Shown here one piece after another: positions 12,557 to 24,040 of a stretch of DNA of 64,000 nucleotides. The translations under genes were made by a program, and so were the position numbers. The stretch comes from Epiperipatus broadwayi (lineage: Eukaryota; Onychophora; Udeonychophora; Euonychophora; Peripatidae). The notes under the pieces are model-generated. The model worked only from the letters and a program-made list of their open reading frames with translations. It did no database searches and was not told the origin of the DNA. Each line of letters opens with the position of its first letter. The first letter of the stretch is position 1. The DNA lies in assembly GCA_028023455.1 (NCBI GenBank), contig JAQFVV010006203.1:14608348-14672347 (forward strand). The letters run 5' to 3'.

Positions 12557-13343
12557 AACCACTAAACATCACATGATCACTATATCATACTAGCACATAA
12601 TTGTTATTAAACAAGACAAAACTTTCTCCATACAGTAGTGCCACCCTGTGCCAATCAGAGTAATCAATGGATGCCAGAAGGCTTGTGTATAAAATCCCTA
12701 TCTAATGCCTACTCATCCAATATCCCCAGACTAGTTTCTGGCTTGTGGCCATCATCAGTGAGGAGCCTTGGATCTGAGAGCACTGCACATAGATCTTAGG
12801 ATCTAATGCAACCCTCCAGTAAGCACCTTTTATCTCCACTTAACTACAAAACTATGAGAATGAAATTTGAAAACACAATAATATTTTCAATCTAAGCTCA
12901 ATAGCTTATATAGTCATATGGGTCTGAACTCAATTCAGTACCCATACATTTTGGTGGCTTTGGCTCTTTAACAACCATAGCCACCACTATCCTATTAGGC
13001 AGGATTGGTGATAAACCACTAAACATCACATGATCACTATCTCATACTAGCACATAATTATTATTAAACAAGGCAAAACTCTCTCCATACAGTAGTGCCA
13101 CCCTGTGCCAATCAGAGTAATCAATGGATGCCAGAAGGCTTGTGCATAAAATCCCTATCTAATGCCTACTCATCCAATATCCCCAGACTACTCACTGATG
13201 ATGGCCACAAGCCAGAAACTAGGCTGGGGATATTGGATGAGTAGGCATTAGATAGGGATTTTATGCACAAGCCTTCTGGCAGCCATTGATTACTCTGATT
13301 GGCACAGGGTGGCACTACTGTATGGAGAGAGTTTTGCCTTGTT
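12557..13343 (-). mobile_element. HHR-A composite retroelement (retrozyme-like)
   Basis: A 787-bp insertion flanked by an exact 13-bp duplication, TAAAATGTTGTTT, at 12544-12556 and 13344-13356. Relative to the ribozyme (minus strand), the 3' end is the constant AACCACTAAACATCACATG edge. The array holds one full 457-bp unit (12557-13013), a second partial unit in tandem (13014-13190) and then an inverted partial unit (13191-13343). The last two form a hairpin of more than 150 bp per arm. Tandem units carrying a hammerhead, a constant 3' edge and variable target duplications are the hallmarks of animal retrozymes and of Penelope-like pseudo-LTRs. No protein is encoded, so movement must rely on another element's reverse transcriptase. 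Confidence 0.75.
12715..12773 (-). ncRNA. Type I hammerhead ribozyme (family HHR-A)
   Basis: On the minus strand the order is AUCCAA, GGC, UCCUCA (stem I, 5' side), then CUGAUGA, UGGC-CACAA-GCCA (stem II and its loop), GAAAC, UA and GUC, followed by UGGGGA, UA, UUGGAU (stem I, 3' side). All core residues are present. Stem I pairs in two blocks of six around an internal loop (GGC/UA), as needed for loop-loop contacts. Stem III is minimal (A-U and C-G closed by UA), as known for many metazoan and Penelope-type hammerheads, which can act as dimers. Predicted cleavage is after the C of GUC, between plus positions 12729 and 12728. This is the best-preserved ribozyme in the window. Confidence 0.8.
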
Positions 13344-13839
13344 TAAAATGTTGTTTGTAACAAATAGCCAGACAGAACATTGATTAAAACTCCATTGTTG
13401 GATCCTCTAGAAAATTAATGCATGCAAATATGTAAAACATATCAATGTATGCTAATTGTATAAATATTTACTCATTATGTAGATAGATATATGCATATTA
13501 TATTAGTGCAATTAAAGAATTATTGAAAATGGCCAGAATGAGAGAATGAGCAGCAGTTTTCAGTATGCATACAATGTTGAGAAGATAGGGTGAGAATGGA
13601 GTAATAAAATTAGATCATAGAGATGAAGATGAGTATTTATGATAAGAAGATGTGCAATTATACTCATGACAGTGTTTAATGTAGGATTGACTTTCAAGCA
13701 AGCTAGTTGTATAGATGAAGATTTATACTTATTCATTTATATAGACTTAATAAACTCTGATTTGTTAAGTTTTGTTCTCTGAGTTGCATGTTTATTTTAG
13801 TTTAAATATTAATGCATATTCAAATGGTAATAATAAGAT

Positions 13840-14120
13840 TACTCCGGATATAGCACCAGAAACTCAACATGCTTTAGATCTCAAGAAGCACTATAAACAT
13901 GATTTTTGTTGGCAGGCAAATATAAAAAAGTGTAAAATAAAAAAGTGATTGGTATATTATTTTCATGGATTAGATCAAGACATTTGATTCAATTAATCAC
14001 GCAGTCTATGACACTCTTGAAAATTAGTTAATTGTCCACCAATGTTTACTTAATATAGATTCTGCATGATAGAATGAGAGAATTATGATTACATATGAAA
14101 TTTATCAATTTACTGTTGCT
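13840..14120 (+). pseudogene. LINE reverse transcriptase fragment
   Basis: Around 13965 one frame reads FMD, stop, IKTFDSINHAVYDTLEN, matching RT motif A (FVDxxKAFDSINHxxLW). After a frameshift CPPMF follows, as in the KLGCPPxF block of many animal LINEs. No YADD segment is recognisable downstream. Clade uncertain. Confidence 0.6.
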
Positions 14121-14754
14121 GCTTTGAATAGACTAAAAGATTAGATATTGCATTGCAGTGATACAATTAAATTAATTAAATTAATTGCATACTACTGTTT
14201 TTATCTAATTGGTGTATGAAGGTTATACTTGGATTCCTGTTGACAAAATACAAAAAGAAAAAATACATTTAAAAATGCTTGTAAATTTTTTAAAAGTATA
14301 TATTCCCTATAAAAAATGTTCTGAGATTTTGCTGGTGTGATTTTTATAGAGTTCTTACTAGTATAAAATCTCATTTTTGTTGGATTGGATATGAAATAAA
14401 TGAACAATGTGGGATTTCCTAAAACATATTCTGTGTGAAAAATTGAGATAGCTTTCAGGGGAAAGGCATACTTATAAAATGTACAGTATTTATTGCCTTC
14501 ACTGAGAAAATATGAGTGAGGATGGAATACAAAAGAGAACTGAACTAGTCCAGATACTGAATTATTTCATAAAGCAAAAATTGCTGCAAAATAAGTTAAA
14601 AGATGGAATGCAAATATGTGGATATATATGAGCTTAAAGATTGGTTTTCATAATCATCACAAAATTTATATCGAGTGTATTAACATCATTATCTTGTTTG
14701 CCTTTCTATTTCATTTTTTTTTCTTTTGGAGTACCGTTATTCATTAATGTTGTT

Positions 14755-15120
<366 letters not shown>

Positions 15121-15450
15121 TGCAAATTGAAAGAGATAATAATAAAAGAAAAATAAAGAAAGCTATGCTAATATATAAATACAAGCAGGATTTAATCAAT
15201 AGGTAGGTAGCAAACATTAAAATCATAAAATTATGAGAGGGTTAACCTTTCAAATTATTAGTTGACAAAGACTACGAGGATAGTCGAAAGTGCTCCTAAG
15301 TGACGATTATATTTTTTGTACTTTTCAAAATTTTTGATTACTGTATTTACTAATATTTAATTATAAGCTTCCATATATATATATGTTAATTCTAATATTT
15401 TCACAGATAAAAGATGTCATATTATTATTACTATTTGCGGGATATTCCGT

Positions 15451-15591
15451 GTAGTGAAAAAGCTAAATGCTGACGTTTCAGTACAATATCAAGTACCTTC
15501 CTCAGAGCGTCCTCTTTCTCAAAAAAAGAGGACGCTCTGAGGAAGGTACTTGATATTGTACTGAAACATCAGCATTTAGCTTTTTCACTAC
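15451..15591. repeat. 67-bp near-perfect hairpin
   Basis: Arms 15451-15517 and 15525-15591 are complementary at 66 of 67 positions around a 7-nt loop; the one mismatch is a CpG against TpG. The arm includes CTGAGGAAGGTACTTG and GAAACRTCAGC, a style of sequence seen near the 3' ends of several retroelements. The arms are nearly as conserved as a fresh duplication. Confidence 0.9.
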
Positions 15592-15670
15592 ATATCAGTA
15601 AAAGCCAGTCAACACTTAGACAATCCCAATATCAATAAAATGAACTGTTGTCAAGGCAACCTTCTTTTAA
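15592..15670 (-). repeat. R3 copy, reverse orientation
   Basis: Directly abuts the hairpin. On the minus strand it reads AAGGTTGCCTTGACAACAG, ATTGATATTGGGATTGTC, GTTGACTGGCTTTTACTGAT. Confidence 0.7.
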
Positions 15671-16154
15671 TATTGAAGGCAGAATATACATATATATTGC
15701 ACTGAGAACCAAAGTTTGAATGAATTTTAAGCCCCAAAGATTGGGTGACATTCAAATAATCTATTTAGCATTTTCTCATCCAAAACATTTATTTTTATCT
15801 ATTTTTATTAAAGCCAAGCATAGCTTAAACTCATAGATACGTAGAGTTAGTTCATAGATATGGGGATGCCACTTTCCTATAGAAAAAATTTTATGCATAA
15901 GCTGCTATCCAATCACTCTCAGAATTCTCTGTCAAAATTCCAGCTAAAGATTCAACATGGCATCTTATTTCTCTGAATATAGGATGAATTATTACATATC
16001 ATTTGGATGAAATTGAAAGACATGGCACAAATAGATTTTAATAACTTATGTTTTATTAATAAACCACTCACTCACACAAACAAACAAATAAATATAGTCT
16101 AAAACATTCTTTACCTATAACATACACATATAAAAACATTAAATATAATTATTA

Positions 16155-16305
16155 TATTAATTAAAAAAAGTCATATAGCTTTATTGATCAAGAGTTCATA
16201 AGAAGTTCAAATACCAAACCTGTGAGTGTGGATTCAATCCTGGAACCTCCTGACTCCAGGTTGAACACTCTATTTACTGCACCAAACCACACAGGACCTA
16301 TCAAT
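16155..16305 (-). repeat. tRNA-derived SINE
   Basis: On the minus strand GGTGCAGTAAATAGAG (A box, 16268-16285) is followed by GGAGTCAGGAGG and GGATTGAATCC (B box, plus 16230-16240), with tRNA-like spacing. Similar head sequences occur in many animal SINEs. Confidence 0.6.
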
Positions 16306-16309
16306 AAAA

Positions 16310-16569
16310 AACAAATATGAATATATATATATATATATAAAATGTCATTAACTATAATTAATACATTAATAATGTGAATATGATAATCTAATTATTTCCA
16401 CAACCTTAGATATTAAAAGCCCTATAGTAAGTTGATCAACTCATATATAATCATTAACTATTCAGCATCATTTAAACAATTGTATTAATAAGCATCAAAA
16501 ATATATTCAATCTATAAGCCTTATACCATTAAAGATATAAATACATTTTTTACTGCAGATTTCTGTATA
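16310..16569. other. AT-rich spacer with TA run
   Basis: A TA run at 16321-16338 and plain AT-rich sequence up to the hAT target site. Confidence 0.6.
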
Positions 16570-16577
16570 TCTTAGAT

Positions 16578-17411
16578 CAGAGGTTCCCAACCTTTTTAGT
16601 TCCTGTACCCTTTTGGCTTTTAGTAAATTATCTGGTCCACACTATTCATTATAATAAAAAATAAACAGTAATTAAATTTTCATAAAAACTATTTGATAAA
16701 TAAATCGTAACCAGTCATCAGACCATGCAGTAAGAAAAACGTTTATGCAACCTTTACATGTCAATTTCCATGAAAAAACTTGAAATGTTGCTAGTGTGGT
16801 TGACAGATGGTATCAATGTGGAATAGCCTGGAAATGTTGGTACCATAACAATTTTTGGAATCTGAACAAGCTTCCTGTTGGTACCATAACTATTTTTGGA
16901 ATCTGAACAAGCTTCCTGTTGGTACCATAACTATTTTTGGAATCTGAACAAGCTTCCTGTTGGTACCATAACTATTTTTGGAATCTGAACAAGCTTCCTG
17001 TTGGTACCATAACTATTTTTGGAATCTGAACAAGCTTCCTGTTGGTACCATAACTATTTTTGGAATCTGAACAAGCTTCCTGTTGGTACCATAACTATTT
17101 TTGGAATCTGAACAAGCTTCCTGTTGGTACCATAACTATTTTTGGAATCTGAACAAGCTTCCTGTTGGTACCATAACTATTTTTGGAATCTGAACAAGCT
17201 TCCTGTTGGTACCATAACTATTTTTGGAATCTGAACAAGCTTCCTGTTGGTACCATAACTATTTTTGGAATCTGAACAAACTTCCTGTTGGTACCATAAC
17301 TATTTTTGGAATCTGAACAAGTTTCCTGTTGGTACCATAACTATTTTTGGAATCTGAACAAGCTTCCTGTAACCCCCTGGAAATAAGGGTGTTTCAAATT
17401 GAGAACCCTTG
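16578..17411 (+). mobile_element. Non-autonomous hAT element
   Basis: 834 bp. The ends are CAGAGGTTCCCAACC on the left and, as complement, CAAGGGTTCTCAATT on the right, the pattern of SPIN-like and Charlie-like hAT elements. The flanks are 8-bp target duplications, TCTTAGAT (16570-16577) and CCTTAGAT (17412-17419), with one difference. More than half of the interior is a 41-bp minisatellite. No transposase is encoded. Confidence 0.85.
16839..17370 (+). repeat. 41-bp minisatellite, 13 copies
   Basis: Units start with GGTACCATAA every 41 bp from 16839 to 17331 and are almost identical. The first and two near the end carry single changes. The array lies wholly inside the hAT element and contains no spacers, so it is not a CRISPR array. 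Confidence 0.97.
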
Positions 17412-17419
17412 CCTTAGAT

Positions 17420-19330
17420 TATGTACTAACTATTTTCTTTTTTTAAAAGTTTCTTTAATGACTTTAAATTTAATTGCAATTATTTTATTTTTCTCTGAGG
17501 GTTATTTCTCTTCTTCTTAGTGATATTTTCCCTTGTCTGTGGTTTTCATCATCTTCTTTGTTGAACAAAAAAATACAACTCTGCCAGATTTATAATATAA
17601 TTGTAGGCAATTGTGGCATATTCTTTATAGGGTTGGTAATGGCTTTAAGGATCAGCATATTAGTTCAATCTCCTAGGTAGAACATTTCTCATTCTTTAAT
17701 ATCTAGATATTGAAGGCTCTACATGGCTATGGGTTAAAATAGGTATACTTTTAGCAAGTTACTCAGTCATGTATTTAAATCCCACATTATATATTCTGAA
17801 AAAAATTAATGACATAATTTAGCAAGTCTTTCTAAGCTTCACAAATAGGATTGGGTTTGTGTTTGATATTGAGTAGTGTCACAGTATTATACTTTGCATA
17901 TACATTAATTGATTACTCTTATAGTCGCAGATGTCTCAAGTCTATTAAATCACTGGTTTATGCATTAACTATTCTTCTAATTACATTTCTCTTTTTTTAA
18001 TGCATTCCTCTGTTCTTATTTTTTAGGGTACTTTCTTTCAACCATTGCTTTTTTTTTTTAGTAACTCTCTTCCCCTTAACTTAAGTTAGCCTCTTTTTAT
18101 AAACTCCCACCACATGACGAAATATGCCATTATTCACTCATCTTCAATTGCAATGTTTTTTTTGCTGTTTGATTCCTCTTTATTTAGATAATAATTATCA
18201 CTGATTATTAGTTATATATATATATACCTTTAGTTAAAATAACTTTTTTAAAAATCTTAGAACATTTTTACTCATGGAATATTTCCTATCTAAAAACATT
18301 CTTTTATTTCTTTTTTCTTTTTTTTTTAGATTTTAATTAAAAAAAATACTCTTAATTAAAAAATTAAAGTTCACATTTGAAATTCTAATGAATTGTTTTC
18401 CTAATACAAATATCTGAAAGTATTTCGGTCTATTACTCGAAATACATTATATTCATTATCGTTTTCTACTTCCAAAATTCTTGGATGAGATTAATAACAA
18501 AATAGAATAACTTTCTTCTCAGTTTATAAATTTAATTAATTCTCACTTTTTTTTCTATTATCAAAATTCTTGGAAGAAATTAATAACAAAATAGAAATGA
18601 AGTCTCACTTTTTAAAAAAAAAATTGCTTTTGCTTGTGATAGGAAAAGGAAAAAAAATAGTGACCAAATATAAATTATTTTTAAATAAGTTTTCTAAATT
18701 AAACAATAAATCCATTTAAAATTCATGCATATACACTTATTTGCATATAATTAAATATTTAGATTACAATATCAGTTAGGCTGTCTGTATTGTGGTCTGT
18801 ATTAGTCCGGCGGTGAGATTTCATATTTCATATACCTATTACTCCAATAATATTTATTTGAAAAATGACAATCTGTAACTTTATTTACAGGTAATGATAC
18901 AAATGTCTACTAACACGGATTATACATTTTTGTACAAAATTATCTTCCACCAACTAAATTTATTTTGAAAAATAGCCACCTAAAATGAAATAATCTAACA
19001 ATTACATTTTTGCAAGAAATGATCTTCCAGCAAGTAAACTTTTAACAATCTAAATTTAAACTAATAACTTTTTCCTCATTGGAATATTATCTAATATTCA
19101 CTTACAAAATTGAATCATTTCCTTTATAGAAGATTGTAAGCGTGTTTAATTCGGTCTTTTATATAAACATTTGTTTGTGCCGGCGACTTTCATCATCGCT
19201 TTACTAATACTCAAATACTCAAAATATTATTGTTGTTCTCTCTCTCTTCTCCTTTTTTCTTTCTTTTTTCTCTGAAAGCAAAACAATTTATAATACTATT
19301 TACTCTCTCTTTTCAGAGACCAACTTGACC
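17420..19330. other. AT-rich spacer with a short duplication
   Basis: The phrase CAAAATTCTTGGA followed by GATTAATAACAAAATAGAA occurs near 18474 and, slightly changed, near 18560. A pyrimidine-rich run lies at 19236-19275. Nothing else recognised. Confidence 0.5.
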
Positions 19331-19348
19331 ATTGAATGTGTATTATAA

Positions 19349-19678
19349 ACTAATATCATCATCATCATCAACCATTATTAATCCACTGCTGGATGAAGGT
19401 CTCTCCAAGTTTAATCCATCTTCTCCGATCTTTAGCTTCTTTTCTCCACATCACCCCTGCACACTTTCTTATTTCATCCATCCATCTCACACATGTGGTC
19501 TCTTTCTGGGTCTTTTACAATCTCTTGGAATCCAGTTTAAAATTTCAATTGTCCATCTATTATCATCTCTTCTAGCAATATGTCCAGCCCAACTCCATTT
19601 CAATCTTTTAATTTTTTCAATGAGGTCAGTAACACCTGTTTGTTCTCTTACCCAGACATTGCATTTTCGATCTCTTCT
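19349..19678 (-). pseudogene. RTE LINE, 5'-truncated 3' end
   Basis: On the minus strand this encodes the last part of the same RTE ORF found at 27693-28711 (blocks WAGHIARR, NWIPRDC, VRWMDEI). It ends in a (GAT)n tail at 19349-19362. It covers only the C-terminal 100 or so codons. Confidence 0.85.
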
Positions 19679-20749
19679 TATTTACATTTACATAAATATA
19701 AATGTATGTTTATTAAACTTTTCATTTGAATAAAAGTAGAATAATTAGACAATGAAATGCTTCAATAAATTTGGATAGGATTATGCCACCCACCAATTGC
19801 CATGCATAACACAATTTATTTTACTGTATCAGTTTTAGAATAATGTCATAATTCTTAATGGACTTTTCTTAAATGATTATTTACAATATAAGATTTTCTT
19901 TTTTCTGTACATCACATATTGTCACAACTTGATAATTTCTAAGACGTCCTATTTTATACTGAAATTTAATATAGAAAGTACTTGAGTGACGTCAGAGAAT
20001 GTAATGGAAATCAATAATGCTTTAGACAGCACAAAAGCTCATTCTTTATTTTTGCATTTTGATCTATTTCCAGAATCAAATTGGGTATCTTAAGCAGCTA
20101 GCATGCAATTTCTGATCAATAATTTATCAGCAGTGTTATATATAATGTAAATCTAAAATTAATTAATAATTAATATGAATCATAATCTTATGGAAAAAAA
20201 ACATATTTTAATCATGATATACAAAATCTTTAAGCACTTAAGAAGTTATTTTCTAATGTAATGAACCATATAAATATCTTTTAGTATAATAATCTATACT
20301 TGTCATGGCTATGTAGCTTTTCTTATTAGGTCATTATGATAACACTATAAAAAGGAAGAATAGTGCTGAAATTTTGGTTCTGCTGCAAATTAATCATTAG
20401 GAAGAGCAAATTACAGATTAAAATCTCAGTGCTTTCTTTTATATATATAAATTTTTCAAGGAGATGCAATTTACTTGCTACAAGCCATGAATTTGGAATA
20501 ACAATAATTAAAAATAATTTACATAATACAAAAGACACTGAAAAAGTGTATATAATTTAATATCTATTTTAAACCAAACCTAGTATACTTTCACTGCTAG
20601 AGTTCTTCTTATGACTATCAAAATTATAACAATTTGACAACAAATAACACTAAAAAAGTCTATCATTTATTTAAGTGAATGCAATTGGCTTTCCATTTAT
20701 CACATTATTTTTGTGCAATAAAATTACTATAATTTGATTTGCAAATATC

Positions 20750-20835
20750 AAATTTTCTGCATTCACGACTTTGATACTAACCACTTTATATTAATGATTA
20801 TTATTAATTTCATTAGATTACAGACTCAATATTTT
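20750..20835 (+). repeat. Dispersed repeat R5
   Basis: CAAATTTTCTGCATTCACGA, CTTTGATACTAACCACTT and TTCATTAGATTACAGAC recur in order at 36015-36135 and 45040-45160. Origin unknown. Confidence 0.5.
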
Positions 20836-20988
20836 TTTGATTTTTCTCTTTCTATTGTTTCTTCCCTATTAAAACATTTCAAAAAATATTTAATTTAAAC
20901 TTATGACCATGGCCTTTTTCATGGGTATAAAATATTGATGCATTTGAAAAATTAGTTTTTGTTTTTCAATATGGGAATAATGCATTTA

Positions 20989-21070
20989 GTCAAGCATTGG
21001 TGACCTTGTGGTTAGCATAGCTGCCTTCCAAGCAGCCAGCTCTGGTCAACACTTTGACACATGGAAAAAA
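20989..21070 (+). repeat. tRNA-Val-like SINE, short copy
   Basis: Starts GTCAAGCATTGGTGACC, then a tRNA-like head with an anticodon-arm-like GCTGCCTTCCAAGCAGC, and ends in TTTGACACATGG plus A8. Flanked by an exact 10-bp duplication, AATGCATTTA, at 20979-20988 and 21071-21080. The B-box part is deleted relative to the copies at 31410 and 36390. Confidence 0.8.
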
Positions 21071-21230
21071 AATGCATTTATAGAATAATTTTGTGCTTTT
21101 CTATACACAAGTGAATGCTACAATACTCTAATCTTTAAGTTCACCTTGTTTTGCCATAGTTAAGCAGGCTATTATATATACTTAATTATATATTAACATT
21201 AAAAACGTAAAGCTAAACTAGTCAATAAAT

Positions 21231-21938
21231 AATCAAAATTATCCCAAATTCACAACTCAACCAGACTAGCCAAAAAAATAAACTCTAAGACACTACCACT
21301 GGGTTCACTGCTACAAGCAGACTTCTCAAGTGTAAAGAATTACAAAATAACATATTTAAACTAAACATTACCCACAATTCCACTTACATCCCATCCACCC
21401 TTAATATTAAAAGAACTTTTAAATAACTGCTTCAGAATCATACATTTTAAACAATAAATATTCTCTAATTCTTCTTTTAATTTCATTTTTTTCAAAGATG
21501 ACAATCTTAGCTTCATCAAAATTAATAATGTGGCCTGTATCTTTTATGGATATATAAGGAAGAACAAAGATATTTATTTCTAACCCTAATTTTATGCAAA
21601 TGAGAGAATAAAGGTACAAAAAACTAGGGTTAGAAATAAATATCGTAGTCTGCCTTATATATCTATGTAACAGATACAGGCCACATTATTAATTTTGATT
21701 TTTGAGAGAAATGAAATTTAAAAAAAGAATTCAAGAATCTTTATTGTTAAAAAATTATGATTCTGAATCAGTTATTTAAAAATTCTTTTAATATTAAGTG
21801 TGACTGGGAGGTAAGTAGAATTGAGGGTAATTTTTAAAAGTTATTTTGTAGTTCTAGCAGTGAAACCATTAGTAATATTTTAGAGTTTATTTTTTTGGCT
21901 AGTCGGGTTGAGTTATGAATTTAGGATAATTTTGATTA
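21231..21938. repeat. 700-bp palindrome of Penelope-like fragments
   Basis: Left arm 21231-21593 and right arm 21619-21938 are complementary over more than 300 bp, with small indels, around a 25-nt centre. Both arms encode, in opposite directions, a fragment with TGHIINFD and KRRIRE blocks. These match the region after the GIY-YIG endonuclease core at the C terminus of Penelope-like elements (TGHxIDWxxxKI...RRxxE). Head-to-head partial copies are common for Penelope elements. Confidence 0.75.
21419..21619 (-). pseudogene. Penelope-like endonuclease C-terminal fragment
   Basis: A 66-codon open frame with KDTGHIINFDEAKI and NEIKRRIREYL. The inverted partner at 21665-21775 (plus) has GHIINFD and then a shifted frame. 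Truncated; no reverse transcriptase part is present. Confidence 0.5.
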
Positions 21939-21989
21939 ATTATATATATATTATTTTTAAGTATATGCAGTTTTTTTATTTCTAAAATT

Positions 21990-22330
21990 TAATATGGCCT
22001 GAATTCAAATCCAGATCATGGGAATAGCAACTTATGTAATAATCAGTATTTCAGGATATATTTATAAAGAGGTAAAGATAAATCATGGATTCAAAATTAA
22101 TTGAAGAATGATAATTTCCTTATTGGGATTGAAGATGATTGCATTTGATTACAATCATATTATTGGTTTTTATAATCAATGCATTGACATTTATTTAACC
22201 AATCACTGTTCTCTATCTGGGTCAAATGACTACTTGGGAAAAGGAATCTAACCTGTTTGTAAATTTAAAAAAAATCCAAAGACTACTTAAGTTGGATTCA
22301 AATCCCATTTGCTAGCCTGATAGTTGGGAT
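21990..22330 (+). repeat. R4-type repeats
   Basis: CTGAATTCAAATCCAGATCATGG near 22000 (longest identical part GATTCAAATC-like core) and GTTGGATTCAAATCCCAT near 22293 match the R4 core. Two adjacent diverged copies. Confidence 0.35.
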
Positions 22331-22969
22331 AAGGTCAATAAGAATCTATCTAACTTTTGTTAGCCAGAAAGAGATTAATCTCATTTGTACTAGCACTCCT
22401 TGTTTTTTTTTTTACTGATTACTAGTCATGAGCTTTTTTAAATACAAATGTTTTGATAAATTAATAATAAGTTTTTGGGAGGCATTCAGAATGTTATTTC
22501 AGTACTCATAAATATTACAATTAAAGATCCATTATATTACCACTAAAATATTTTTAACATTCTACTTGCAGTTTAATGCAACTAAGATTATAGAATCAGC
22601 ATAAGAAATTTCAGTATCAATTCTCAACTGAGAAAAATAATAAATAAGAAAACTTGATTTACATTAAGTGAATATAATTCCTAAATGTTCAATTTGCTGC
22701 TGGATATTAGAACATCAGATGAATTTAAATGCAAATTATTATGAAATAGTGTTTGTTGAAATCCCTTTCATCATTTATTATACAAGATTTCTCTTTCTCT
22801 CAAACTTTAAGAATATTCTAAATAATCCTCTTGTTTTCTTTTTTTTTTTAAAAAAAAAACTGAGTAAATAAAAGACACGATAGTGTAATGAAAAAATATT
22901 AAAACATTCATGGAATGTTGAAAAATCATAAAGGAAACAATAATATATATGTATTCCACCTTTATTTTT

Positions 22970-23052
22970 AAAAGGCGGTTGCCTTGACAACAGTTTGAAA
23001 TTTTTGATTGTTATTGATATTGGGATTGTGGTTTTTAATGATATATATATAC
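22970..23052 (+). repeat. R3 copy
   Basis: AAAAGGCGGTTGCCTTGACA, then TGTTATTGATATTGGGATTG and GGTTTTTAATGATATATATA. The best match to the R3 consensus on this strand. Confidence 0.7.
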
Positions 23053-23276
23053 ATTTACAATAAAGAGATTTTCATTTTTTTACCCTTCTGTATATCTAAC
23101 AATAGTCTAATCAATTCTGGATTTTTTCATTTCTATTAAAAAATCTGTTCACTTTAAATTGCAGAGAAACCTCATGCTTTCTCAGAGAGATTGCATCTAT
23201 CCTGACTGAACCAAGTAGTGTCATAATTGCATGTTTTAAAATATATTTTGAAAACATGTATAAGTAATTTTATTTA

Positions 23277-24040
23277 GACAGAATTTTCCATACATTAGCA
23301 CTACTTAGTGCAAGCCAGAGTAATCAATGGATGCAAAATGGTTTGTGCATAAAATTCCTATCTAGTGCCTACTCATCCAACATCTCCAGACTAGTTTCTG
23401 GCTTGTGGCCTTTATCAATGAGAAGCCTTGAATCTGAGAGCATTGCACCTAAATCTTAGGATCTACTGCAACCTTCCAGCAGCCATCTTTTACATTATTA
23501 GCTAGCTATAAAGCTTTGAGTCCAAAATGAAAACACAATAATGTTTTCAATTCAAGCTCATTAGCTTGTAAAGTCCAATAGGATTATGGTGACTGTAGTC
23601 ATTAAAGAACTAAAGACACCAAAAAGTATAAATGCTGAACTGAATTCAGATCTGTATGACTATACAAGATAATGCTCTTGAATTGAAAACAAGACAATGC
23701 TCTTGGATTGAAAACATTATTGTGTTTTCATTTTAGACTCAAAACTTTATAGTTAGCTAATAAAATAAAAGATGGTGTCTGGATGGTTGTATTAGATCCT
23801 AAGATCTAGATGCAATGCTCTCAGATCCAAGGCTCCTCACTGATGAAAATTGGAAGCTAGAAACTAGTCTGGGGATATTGGATGAGTAGACATTAGATAA
23901 GGATTTTATATACAAACTCTTCTGCATCTATTGATTACTCTGGCTTGCACTAAGTGGCACTACTGTATGGAGAGTTTTGCCTCTATGTAAAAGAGCTTGT
24001 GTAAGCATAAAGAATGGTCATCATGTGATGTTTAATGGTT
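23277..24040 (+). mobile_element. HHR-A composite, fold-back form
   Basis: 764 bp flanked by an exact 12-bp duplication, TAATTTTATTTA, at 23265-23276 and 24041-24052. The left half (about 23277-23610) is the family in antisense and the right half (about 23615-24040) in sense, ending at the constant edge ATGTGATGTTTAATGGTT. The two halves form a hairpin of over 300 bp per arm. A sense 3' part with an inverted 5' part is what twin-primed reverse transcription produces. Confidence 0.75.
23825..23883 (+). ncRNA. HHR-A hammerhead, stem II damaged
   Basis: AUCCAA-GGC-UCCUCA, CUGAUGA, a 13-nt stem II region, GAAAC, UA, GUC, UGGGGA-UA-UUGGAU. Core and stem I are intact, but AAAU/GCUA replaces the paired stem II, so activity is doubtful. 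Confidence 0.55.

Noticed and set aside
12557-13343. HHR-A as a MITE or classical Foldback DNA transposon
   Set aside because: Target duplications vary from 11 to 15 bp, only one edge is constant and units occur in tandem, which fits reverse transcription better.
16839-17370. Regular 41-bp repeats as a CRISPR array
   Set aside because: The units are contiguous without unique spacers, lie inside a hAT element and the genome is animal.
20326-20560. Overlapping frames on both strands near 20.4 kb
   Set aside because: Both are AT-driven chance frames with no domain, splice or compositional support.
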